From: JAPWJZ01 sp966211335
GTDB taxonomy: Bacteria > Pseudomonadota > Alphaproteobacteria > Micavibrionales > UBA2020
Direction of reading: 5' to 3'
Assembly: GCA_966211335.1 (NCBI GenBank)
Contig: CBIHNF010000003.1
Coordinates: 62,001 to 126,000 of the forward strand
Length of the DNA stretch: 64,000 bases
The position numbers and the translations under genes were made by a program. The notes under the pieces were generated by a model. It searched no databases, had not been told where the DNA came from, and saw only the letters and a list, made by a program, of their open reading frames with translations. Below, piece after piece: positions 52,701 through 60,539 of this stretch; positions within the stretch are counted from its first letter, which is position 1, and every line of letters begins with the position of its first letter.

Positions 52701-53869
52701 GCCACTTCCTGCTTTTTGGGCGCGGGTCTTGCAACGTCGTCAAGGCTCCAGGCATCCGCGAACACGCGGCCGCCGCAGAATTTTTCCGACAGCGCGGTGG
52801 CAAGGCCCTTGTAAACCATCTCGACGCGCTCCTTCACGGCAGGCGCGAGCAGCGGCGGCACGGATTTCAATTCATCCGTGCAGATGGATTTCCAGTCCTT
52901 CTCGCCGCGTTCCTTGGCGAGGGATTTGGCGGTTTCCAGCGCCTTGTACCAGGCGGTCGGGCGGTAGAAGCCGCGCAGGGCTTCTTTTGACAGGTGCTGA
53001 CCGTTCTTGATGAGACGGAGTTCATCGGGGCCGATGGAATCGACCAGCATGAAGTCGCGCGAACCATCCGGTTTTTTGGCACCGAAGGCGAATTCCAGCT
53101 TGCCATCCCAAAGCTCGATGCCGATTTCGGCGAAGCAGTCTTTGAGGCGCAGGGAGACGAGACGGGCAATGGAATTGAGCGCCGCGAATTCGGCATCCGA
53201 CAGGCCGCCGGTCATTTGCGATTCCGCGTAGTCCATATAGCGGTCGGAGGTTTCAAGCTTGGTCGAGAATTCGACGACGGGCACTTCGAACGTATCGCCC
53301 GTTTTCGGCGCGGCTTTGAGGCCAAGGGATTTGCAGTAGTCCGGGTTGCCGGTACGTTGCAGCAGGCTGGAGCCTTCCGGCACGCCGAAGCGGAAAATGA
53401 CTTCCAGCGGCACCAGCGCGTTTTCCGGTGCGTTGGCATAGGCCGAATAATCCCAGGTCAGCTTGCCGCCCACGGAGCTGCTGGCAGGTTCGATCACCTT
53501 CACCGGCTGCACGGCAAGGCAGCGCGTGGGGGAGAGGAACTCGCGCTGCAGCGGAATGGCTTTCGCATCATGGTCGACGAGGCCGATGGCGTGGTGCTTG
53601 AGGCCTTGGGTTTTGAGGGCTGCGAGCGCGGGATCATTCTTGAAAGCTTCCGGCGCCTGCCAGTTGCTCCAGGTTTCCGGCTTGCCGAGGTAGTCGAAGA
53701 AGAACCAGCCCATGAAGGCCAGCGCCGCGCCTTTGTCGTTCAGCAGCTCGGGCATTTGGCCCCAGTCAAAAATGCTGTAACGGTCGGAGAATTCGAAAAT
53801 ATAGGGTGCTTTGCCTTTAACACCGCGGACGTTTTTGACAGAACCTTCGTAAATGATTTCGGGAAGCAT
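52697..53869 (-). CDS. purC: SAICAR synthetase, long form
   Basis: It ligates aspartate to CAIR. The 390 residues are well above the usual 235-300. The N-terminus IIYEGSVKNVRGVKGKAPYIFEFSDRYSIFDWGQ (shown in part) corresponds to the YEGKVRxxY...DRxSxFD nucleotide region. Then come LEVIFRFGVPEGSSLLQR (the ExxxRxxxxGSxxxR substrate motif), VVEFSTKLETSDRYMDYAE and MLVDSIGPDELRLIKNGQHLSKE (the DExxxDS/ExR end region). The extra length is spread over insertions around residues 60-130 and the C-terminus. Start and stop overlap both neighbours (TGATG with purE, ATGA with purD). Confidence 0.92.
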   Translation of the reverse strand: MLPEIIYEGSVKNVRGVKGKAPYIFEFSDRYSIFDWGQMPELLNDKGAALAFMGWFFFDYLGKPETWSNWQAPEAFKNDPALAALKTQGLKHHAIGLVDHDAKAIPLQREFLSPTRCLAVQPVKVIEPASSSVGGKLTWDYSAYANAPENALVPLEVIFRFGVPEGSSLLQRTGNPDYCKSLGLKAAPKTGDTFEVPVVEFSTKLETSDRYMDYAESQMTGGLSDAEFAALNSIARLVSLRLKDCFAEIGIELWDGKLEFAFGAKKPDGSRDFMLVDSIGPDELRLIKNGQHLSKEALRGFYRPTAWYKALETAKSLAKERGEKDWKSICTDELKSVPPLLAPAVKERVEMVYKGLATALSEKFCGGRVFADAWSLDDVARPAPKKQEVA

Positions 53870-54624
53870 CAGGCGGCCCTTTCCTGTTTCGATTTCATGG
53901 CGCCGCGCAGGCGGTTGAGCGAATGCACGGCATTGCGGAGGTTATTGACGCCGACCCAAAGGCCGCCGGCATTGGCAAGTTCCAGCGCTTCCAGATAGGC
54001 GGCGGGTTTTGCGATGTCGTCTTTGGAGAAATACGGCACATGCAGGCAGAAATCATCCGCCCGCACTTCCGATTTGTCTGTCACCAACAGCACGTTGAAG
54101 GCGGCTTTGTCTTCCGCCCCGGAAATCGAAATCTCGATTTTCTTTTCTGTCGCGGCGGTGCGCGCTTTTTCGATATCGGTTTTGAGGTCCGGGCAGTCCA
54201 GCAGCTGCGTATTGCGCGCGACGAAATGCAGGCGGGAGAAATCGACCTTCGCATCGGCATATTTTTTGAGGAATTTCACAATCGGCTCGACCGAGGCGGG
54301 CCCTGCGGTAATAACCGGCACGCCCGGCGGCATTTGGGCGATGGAAGCAAAGGAATCAAGCCCCGCAAACTGGTTCGGCACCGGCACACCGAAGACCGGC
54401 ACATCGACCATCGCGGCGACAACGCCGGGCAGCGCGGCGGCAAGGCCCGCGCCCGCGACGATCGCGTCAAACTTGGAATTTTTCAACCGCGCCTGCAATT
54501 CTTCAAGGTCGCGGTGGGCGGAGATGACTTCGCTTGCGACGTCAAAATCCTTGCCCAGCGTTGCCGCCAGCGGATTTTGCACCGTTTCGTCCGATTTACT
54601 GCCAAAGACCACAAAAATTTTCAT
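53869..54624 (-). CDS. purE: AIR carboxylase / N5-CAIR mutase PurE with C-terminal extension
   Basis: It forms CAIR. About 251 residues against ~165 for normal PurE. The N-terminal 155 residues match the fold: FVVFGSKSDETVQNPLAATL, VISAHRDLEEL (catalytic His), IVAGAGLAAALPGVVAAM, VPVFGVPVPNQFAGLDSFAS and PPGVPVITAGP. The GAAHLPG motif of class I enzymes has Ala for its His. A ~95-residue tail of unknown fold follows. No purK is in the operon, so the enzyme may use CO2 directly as class II enzymes do, or purK lies elsewhere. The ATG is 8 bases after AAGGG; GTG/ATG 6-9 bases upstream are alternatives. Confidence 0.9.
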   Translation of the reverse strand: MKIFVVFGSKSDETVQNPLAATLGKDFDVASEVISAHRDLEELQARLKNSKFDAIVAGAGLAAALPGVVAAMVDVPVFGVPVPNQFAGLDSFASIAQMPPGVPVITAGPASVEPIVKFLKKYADAKVDFSRLHFVARNTQLLDCPDLKTDIEKARTAATEKKIEISISGAEDKAAFNVLLVTDKSEVRADDFCLHVPYFSKDDIAKPAAYLEALELANAGGLWVGVNNLRNAVHSLNRLRGAMKSKQERAA

Positions 54625-54666
54625 CGACATCACCCTTCATCGCTAAAAATTAAAGTTCAAAAACCC

Positions 54667-56163
54667 TTATCCTGCCGCCCGCGCCTTCTTGCGTTCTGCG
54701 GAATACAAATCGCCTTCCAGCACCGCGGTCGGATATTTCTTGTCGACGCAGGCCATGCAGAGCTTGTTGATGCCGATGGCCGCGCGAATGTCCTGTTCAT
54801 CGAGATAAATGATTTTTTTGACGCCGATGAATTCGGCCAACTGTTCCGCGGTTTTGTCATGCGCCAGCAAATCGCGCTCGTCGGGGAAGTCGATGCCGTA
54901 GAAGCAAGGGTGGCGGATGGGCGGGCAGGTGATGCCGAGCGTCACTTCCTTCGCGCCGTATTTTTTCAGTAGCGAGACGATGCGCTTGGCAGTCGTGCCG
55001 CGCACGATGCTGTCATCGACGAGGAAGATGCTTTTGCCTTCAATCTCGCCGGTGATGGGAGAGAGTTTCAGCTCCACGGCATGGTCGCGCTTGTCTTGAT
55101 TGTTGAGGATAAAGCTGCGGGCGACGTAGCGGTTTTTAATCAGGCCTTCGCGGTACGGCAGCTTCAGCGCATCGGCGACGGAAATAGCGGCGGTGCGGCT
55201 GGTATCCGGCACGGGCATGACGACATCGGGATTGATTTCAGCGGCGGCAATGGCGGCGCTCGCCTTCAGGCCCAGACGCTCGCCGAATTTCAGGCGCACG
55301 CCGTAGACGGGCTGATGGTCGATGGAGCTTTCCGCGCCGGAGAAGTACACCCATTCAAAGAAGCACTGCGCGCGTTCGGGGTCTTTCTTGACCACAGCGC
55401 TCTGGAAGTTACCAGCCTTGTCGATATAGATGACTTCGCCGGGCTCGACATCGCGCAGGTATTTATAGCCGAGGTAGGTCATGGCGATGGTTTCAGACGC
55501 CAGAATCCACGTCTTGGTGCCGTCGTCATTTTCGCGCATGCCGAGCGCGAGGGGGCGGATGCCTTTCGGATCGCGGAAGGCGACCATGCCCTGCCCCGCC
55601 ATCAGGCCCAGCACCGCATAGCCGCCGACGACCGTTTCAAACATTTTGGCGGCGGCCTGCTTGATATTCTCGAAGCTGAAGGTCTTCTCGGTCGGCATCG
55701 CCTGACCGTTCATGAGGAAGTGGCCGAAGTAGTGGATGAGCACTTCCAGATCATTCCCCGTCAGCAGCTGGCGGCGGAAATTGGTGCTGAGGTCTTCCTT
55801 CAGGCTATAATAATTGAGCGTATTGCCGTTGTGGACCATGCCGAGGCCGAAGGGGATGCCCTCCACCATCGGCTGGATATCGCGGCGGCCATCACCGCCG
55901 GCGGTGGCATAGCGCGTATGGCCGATGGCCATGAAACCGTTGAGCTTTTCGATTTTCTGCTGGCTGAAGACATTGGCGACGAGGCCGAGGTCTTTTTCCA
56001 TAGCGAACATGCGGGAGACGTTGTCGTAGGTCAGAATGCCGGCGGCGTCCTGCCCTCGGTGCTGCAAAGCCAGCAGGCCGCGATAGGCGTCATATGCCGC
56101 GGCACAGGACATATTTCGACCGCCGATTTGTTCAGGGCCGATGATGCCAATAACGCCGCACAT
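54667..56163 (-). CDS. purF: Amidophosphoribosyltransferase
   Basis: The committed step, PRPP plus glutamine to phosphoribosylamine. The 498 residues start MCGVIGIIGPEQ, so Cys2 becomes the N-terminal nucleophile after Met removal. Other motifs are LALQHRGQDAAGIL, IGHTRYATAGG, VVMPVPDTSRTAA, and the PRPP loop IFLVDDSIVRGTTAKRIV. Cysteines near the C-terminus (ITCPPIRHPCFYG, LCMAC) match those binding the Fe-S cluster in B. subtilis-type enzymes. It is the promoter-proximal gene of the nine-gene operon; AGGTGAT lies about 7 bases before the ATG. Confidence 0.97.
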   Translation of the reverse strand: MCGVIGIIGPEQIGGRNMSCAAAYDAYRGLLALQHRGQDAAGILTYDNVSRMFAMEKDLGLVANVFSQQKIEKLNGFMAIGHTRYATAGGDGRRDIQPMVEGIPFGLGMVHNGNTLNYYSLKEDLSTNFRRQLLTGNDLEVLIHYFGHFLMNGQAMPTEKTFSFENIKQAAAKMFETVVGGYAVLGLMAGQGMVAFRDPKGIRPLALGMRENDDGTKTWILASETIAMTYLGYKYLRDVEPGEVIYIDKAGNFQSAVVKKDPERAQCFFEWVYFSGAESSIDHQPVYGVRLKFGERLGLKASAAIAAAEINPDVVMPVPDTSRTAAISVADALKLPYREGLIKNRYVARSFILNNQDKRDHAVELKLSPITGEIEGKSIFLVDDSIVRGTTAKRIVSLLKKYGAKEVTLGITCPPIRHPCFYGIDFPDERDLLAHDKTAEQLAEFIGVKKIIYLDEQDIRAAIGINKLCMACVDKKYPTAVLEGDLYSAERKKARAAG

Positions 56164-56408
56164 TTAATGATCACCTGTTTATTCAGGAGAGATGAAAGTG
56201 GTAAGCGGACTATATAGGGATTCGGACGCGGAATGCCAATTGTTTCCGGCGGAATTTTGCGGGTCGCGCGCGCTTTTCAGAAAGTTGTTTCATAACGCCC
56301 TGCTCCGCAATAAACGCCATGAATACAATGCCGCTGGATATAAAAACTTCCGGTGTTAAACTTGGGGCTACTGGCGAGAATTCAAAATTCAACTGTTAAG
56401 GGAATGAC
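56164..56408. other. Divergent control region of purF and the Yip1-family gene
   Basis: About 245 bases without a supportable gene; a 60-codon minus-strand ORF here has no ribosome site or family marks. It should hold the purine operon promoter. I see no recognisable purine riboswitch or PurR-like palindrome. Confidence 0.45.
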
Positions 56409-56969
56409 ATGTCCGACCTCACCAACGATCCGAAAACCGCGGCGCTGCTGGCGCGGGCACAGAACATCATGATGAAGCCTGCCACCGAATGGGACGTCAT
56501 TGCGGGTGAATCCGCGACGGTCAAAGGCCTGTACATGAACTACGCGCTGATTTTAGCCGCCATCCCCGCGCTTTGCATGACGCTTGGCAATATCCTTTTC
56601 CTGCATGTGAACCTGCTGCACGCAATCAGCTCGGGCCTTGCGCAATATATCCTTAGCCTGTTCGGCACCGCCGCCCTCGCCCTTTCGGTCGATATGCTGG
56701 TGCCGCAGTTCAACGGCGTGCAGAACCAGGTGCAGGCCTTCAAGCTGGCGATCTATTCGGCGACGCCCGGCTGGATTGCGGGCGCGCTATTCCTGCTGCC
56801 GCAGCTGCGCAGCATTGCAGGGCTTATCGGCCTTTACGGCATCTACCTGTTTTATATCGGTGTGTCGAAACTGATGAAGGTGCCGCAGAACAATGCGGTG
56901 ATTTTGACGGTGATCGCTTTCGTCATCACCTTCGTCATCATGGCGCTGGCATCCGCCACCATTTACTAA
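56409..56969 (+). CDS. Yip1-family integral membrane protein
   Basis: 186 residues with a short soluble N-terminus (ALLARAQNIMMKPATEWDVIAGE, the W-x-x-I entry typical of bacterial Yip1/DUF1282 proteins) and five hydrophobic segments (for example YALILAAIPALCMTLGNILFL, GLYGIYLFYIGVSKLMKVP, VIAFVITFVIMALASATIY). AAGGGA precedes the ATG. Function in bacteria is unknown. It is monocistronic and ends 17 bases before a strong terminator. Confidence 0.8.
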   Translation: MSDLTNDPKTAALLARAQNIMMKPATEWDVIAGESATVKGLYMNYALILAAIPALCMTLGNILFLHVNLLHAISSGLAQYILSLFGTAALALSVDMLVPQFNGVQNQVQAFKLAIYSATPGWIAGALFLLPQLRSIAGLIGLYGIYLFYIGVSKLMKVPQNNAVILTVIAFVITFVIMALASATIY

Positions 56970-56986
56970 GAAGCGAAGACAAAAAG

Positions 56987-57026
56987 CGGCTTCCCCTTAT
57001 AAACCGGGGGAAGCCGTTTTCTTTTT
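56987..57026. terminator. Bidirectional intrinsic terminator
   Basis: CGGCTTCCCC and GGGGAAGCCG form a perfect 10-bp stem with a 10-base loop. On plus it is followed by TTTTCTTTTT (ending the Yip1 transcript). On minus it is followed by CTTTTTGTC (ending the NAD operon). The stop codon of the NAD synthetase fusion lies in the loop, so the left arm is outside and the right arm inside that gene. Confidence 0.88.
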
Positions 57027-60000
57027 GGCGTTCGTGTTAGCGGCAGCCTTTTTGCGGTATTCGGCCGCGGCATCGAAGATATGCGACATCTTCGTCGGCT
57101 TGGCGAAACCGGCAAAGCCATTCGTCTTGATATATTCGTAGAGCGTGCCGACTTTCATTTTACGGCCGTCGTTGGCGGCAGGCGTGTACATTTTTGAAGC
57201 AAGGGCATTGGCAAACTCCTCGTCCAGCAGGGCGCGATCCTGCAGACTGCGGGCGCCATGGCCGCCGGTCAGTTTTTCAAACCCGGCACCGTCACGCTTC
57301 GCCATCTGGTCGAGCGAATAAATCGCCAGCTGCGCCAGTTCCGGCTTGTGGAAGGAGGCGATATTGGGCGTGCGAAGGCTCGACTGGTGATCGATGTTCT
57401 TGCCATAGGTCGCGGCAATCGGACTGCCGTGGACTTTAAATTGCGCATGCGCCCATTTTTCGTACGACAGGCGGATGCGGTCGTGCAGGGTTTCGATGCT
57501 GTCGCCTTTGAAAGCCTCATGCGCCTGGCATTTCTGGAAGACTTCCATCGCGTTGTTCTTGCGCTCATGCTGGTTGACCGGGCGGTCGTAGAGCATGAAG
57601 TGAGAAATCACATCCATCTGCGTAAAGGTGCGGCCGAGCTGGTCTTCATCAAACTGCGTGACCTTGCCGTCTTTCGACTTCGGCTGCAACTCGGCGGAGG
57701 GGCGGTTTTTGAGCGCCCAGTAAAGGCCGGCAACGGGCGCGATGCCTTCAAGCCCGAAGTCGTGCAGAAGCTGCATATGGTCCAGCTGGCGCTGTTTGTT
57801 CTTGTGCGCGTTGCCGGAGATCATGCCACCATGCAAATCACCGCCCCAGGTCGCGTAGGAATTGCGGCCTTCGTCAAGGTTGGGGTTGGAAATGGCGATC
57901 TTGTTCTCGACGTTGGAGAACAGCATGATCAACACCTGACGGAGGCGCGCCTGAATGTTTTCATAGGCAATCGAATGCTCGTCCTTGGCGGTGGAGAGCA
58001 CATCGCCTGCCACTTCCTCAAACGTCGATTTCACCACATGCACGCGGCGCTCCAGCTCCTCCGGCGTTGTCTCTTCCTTGCGGAGGCGCAGCACGCCGGC
58101 GATTTCCTTGCGGATTTCGGCATCGCGCTCGTCGGATATCTGGCCGGGGTTCACGCCGGAATAAATTTCGGCATAGACTTCCACAAGGCGCTGCACATTG
58201 CGGTAATGGAACTTGCCGCCAATGCCCTTGAAAGGCTTGCCGTCTTTATCGACGCCGCCTTCGACAAGGGTTTTCGCGGCGCGTAATGTATCTTCCGAGC
58301 TGTTGTCGGTGCCCATGTAGACGCAGGTGAGCATGTTATCCATGATCGTCTCGACCGCTGCATCCTTGCCGCCGGTCTTGAACGCCGCGAGCACCTCATT
58401 TTTATACTTAAGGTGGCTCATCTGCTCCATGAAGCCTTCAACGCCCAGCTCCGCTATGCCGAGGTCGACCATGATGCGGACCTTGGCGGCATTGTAGCTG
58501 GAATCCGCGCCGCCGGAGAGGGCTTGCGTGACGCCTTGAATTTTATTCTTGCGCATATAGTCGAACAGCCAGAGCAGTTCGTTGCGCATTTCCTCTTCCA
58601 TCTCGCGGCGGGGGCTGCTTTCCCATTTCGCGGGGCCATCCTGCTGCGGGGCGGAATGCTTCACGGCGAAGTCGTGGGCGATGACGGCATGTGGCGCATG
58701 GCCTTTGTCTTTGGGCGGCGTGACCGTCACGGTCTGGCTGGTATACGCGAAATCGGCGAAGCTGGCGCGGACACCTTCCGAAATAATCTCGCCCTTCTGC
58801 GCCATAATGCGGCTGCCGAACTGCGCGAAGGTGGAACCGGAACTGCCGAGACCATCGGTATGCACCAGCACATCGCAATGTTTCGTTGCCAGCTTGCAAA
58901 GCTCGTGGTGCTTGTCGATTTTATTGGCGACGGGCGGGCTGGCGTTGGGGTTCAAAGCAATCGTGATATCAAAATGCCGCGCCTTTTGCGCCAGCGGATT
59001 GTCGCGGTCGTAATCGCGGTTATCGGGGGAGCCATCGTAGCGCGAGCCGATCCAGTATTCCTCGCAGATGATATGCGTGAGGTTGACTGTTTTGCCATTG
59101 CCGCCAAGCTGCACCACGGGGCTGCCGAAGGGGATGACTTTTGCCGGCACTTCCGTGCCATCCGCATAGGTCATGGCCGGTAGTTCGATAAGAATAGTGC
59201 CGTCGCGGCCCTTGCCGAAGCTGTTGGTGTATTGGTTGGCGAGCGCATCGCTCCATTCTTCAAAATGGCGCTTCTCATAGCCGCGCTCGTAGTTGAACAG
59301 GTAGCGCTTGGCGGACATAGAAACGATATCGCCGCCGGAGAGCAGCGTCTGCACGTTAAACTGGTTGTTGATGCGGTTGTAAATCGGGTTTTTGCGGCGC
59401 TCGTCCTGATCGGGGATGTCTTTATCCGCGAAATACCACGGGTGGCCGACGGAGATGACAAGGTTCGGGTCTTTCGATGCCGCGTAATCCGCGATCAGCT
59501 GCAGCATTTCGCGCGTCTTGGAATTATCGGAGTAATAAAAATCATCGCCGCGTTCGTAGCCGGTGAGCCCCAGTTCTTCCAGCGCCAGAATATCCGCGCC
59601 ATCCTCCACCGCCTTGTCGATCGCCTTGCAGATATTGGCGACGTTGCGCGGCCAGTCGCCGCCCGTCTGGTTGCAGCTGGCCGAGGCGATTTTAAGCTCG
59701 AAGGGTTTCGTCATGGCATTTTCCTTGAGGGCATAGGCTTGCTTGACAAGGCCGGTCGCGGCGGATGCCAAGTCGGAAAGAGTAGAGGTTTTTGCGGCAA
59801 GCAGCACTTCCGCCGTGGTGATCTGCGCTTCCTTGCGGAGGCGGTCAAGCGTCAGGTCAAACACGGTGAGCGGCACACCGGCTTTATCCAGCAGCGCGGC
59901 ATCGGGGTTTTCGGCACGGGCCTTTTCGGCGGCATTAATAATGTATTCGGGGGCGGACATCAGTGCGCGCTGTTCCGGCGTCAATTTGCGCAGGTCAAAA

Positions 60001-60536
60001 CTGCGGATATCCGTCGCGTTGATGGCGTCGTCGGCGGGGTCGGCGTTGTGGGATTCCCAGGCGGGAAGCCCGCGTTTGCCGAAGCCGTCCATATATTCAG
60101 ACAAGGGGCGAATGGCGCCCCCCTGCTGCGCGGCATCCGACGCTTTGGTGCGGTAATGGACAACGGATTTTTCCTTGAAGGGCGTGCCGTCGAACATTTT
60201 GAAAAACGCATCGAACCACTTTTCCTGATTGCCGACGTCCGGCAGCGTCAGAATAAAGGCTTCGTTATAAAACTGCGGCAGCGCAGCTTTCAGCTGTTCT
60301 TTTTGCTGCTGCAGCGTGAGCGGGTTTTTAACGGGGTCGAAAAACGGGCTGTCCGCGCCATTGGTGGAGCCGATGAAGATAACGGGTTTCAGCCCCGCCG
60401 CCGCAATTTCCTCGATACAGTCGGCATGGACGCGGTGGAGCGGCGCACGGCGGCCGATGGACACGCCGAATTCAAGACCTTTTGCTTTCAGGTCTTTTTC
60501 GACATCACCGGCAAGGCCGCGGAAGAAACCGTTCAT
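56997..60536 (-). CDS. nadE: Fused NMN/NaMN adenylyltransferase-like - glutaminase - NAD synthetase
   Basis: 1179 residues in three parts. Residues 1-~270 resemble a nucleotidyltransferase of the NadM/NMNAT kind: SIGRRAPLHRVHADCIEE (the GRFxPxHxGH entry, here HRVH at 34-37), FIGSTNGADSPFFDPVKNPLT, and the late ISxTxIR motif as INATDIR at 172-178. Residues ~277-640 are a nitrilase-type glutaminase (ALEELGLTGYERGDDF with Glu 321, Cys 491 in HIICEEYWIG). Residues ~650-1130 are NAD synthetase (P-loop SGGADSS at 674-680; SNPNLDEGRNSYATWGGDLHGG). Ordinary glutamine-dependent NadE has 540-740 residues. It would take (nicotinic acid) mononucleotide through NaAD to NAD in one chain. Third gene of the operon, three bases after the nicotinamidase. 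The last two domains are certain; the first is a strong motif match. Confidence 0.9.
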   Translation of the reverse strand: MNGFFRGLAGDVEKDLKAKGLEFGVSIGRRAPLHRVHADCIEEIAAAGLKPVIFIGSTNGADSPFFDPVKNPLTLQQQKEQLKAALPQFYNEAFILTLPDVGNQEKWFDAFFKMFDGTPFKEKSVVHYRTKASDAAQQGGAIRPLSEYMDGFGKRGLPAWESHNADPADDAINATDIRSFDLRKLTPEQRALMSAPEYIINAAEKARAENPDAALLDKAGVPLTVFDLTLDRLRKEAQITTAEVLLAAKTSTLSDLASAATGLVKQAYALKENAMTKPFELKIASASCNQTGGDWPRNVANICKAIDKAVEDGADILALEELGLTGYERGDDFYYSDNSKTREMLQLIADYAASKDPNLVISVGHPWYFADKDIPDQDERRKNPIYNRINNQFNVQTLLSGGDIVSMSAKRYLFNYERGYEKRHFEEWSDALANQYTNSFGKGRDGTILIELPAMTYADGTEVPAKVIPFGSPVVQLGGNGKTVNLTHIICEEYWIGSRYDGSPDNRDYDRDNPLAQKARHFDITIALNPNASPPVANKIDKHHELCKLATKHCDVLVHTDGLGSSGSTFAQFGSRIMAQKGEIISEGVRASFADFAYTSQTVTVTPPKDKGHAPHAVIAHDFAVKHSAPQQDGPAKWESSPRREMEEEMRNELLWLFDYMRKNKIQGVTQALSGGADSSYNAAKVRIMVDLGIAELGVEGFMEQMSHLKYKNEVLAAFKTGGKDAAVETIMDNMLTCVYMGTDNSSEDTLRAAKTLVEGGVDKDGKPFKGIGGKFHYRNVQRLVEVYAEIYSGVNPGQISDERDAEIRKEIAGVLRLRKEETTPEELERRVHVVKSTFEEVAGDVLSTAKDEHSIAYENIQARLRQVLIMLFSNVENKIAISNPNLDEGRNSYATWGGDLHGGMISGNAHKNKQRQLDHMQLLHDFGLEGIAPVAGLYWALKNRPSAELQPKSKDGKVTQFDEDQLGRTFTQMDVISHFMLYDRPVNQHERKNNAMEVFQKCQAHEAFKGDSIETLHDRIRLSYEKWAHAQFKVHGSPIAATYGKNIDHQSSLRTPNIASFHKPELAQLAIYSLDQMAKRDGAGFEKLTGGHGARSLQDRALLDEEFANALASKMYTPAANDGRKMKVGTLYEYIKTNGFAGFAKPTKMSHIFDAAAEYRKKAAANTNAKKKTASPGL

Positions 60537-60539
60537 CTG

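Noticed and set aside
56210..56392. 60-codon minus-strand ORF upstream of purF
   Set aside because: No ribosome site, no motif, and it occupies the expected promoter region.
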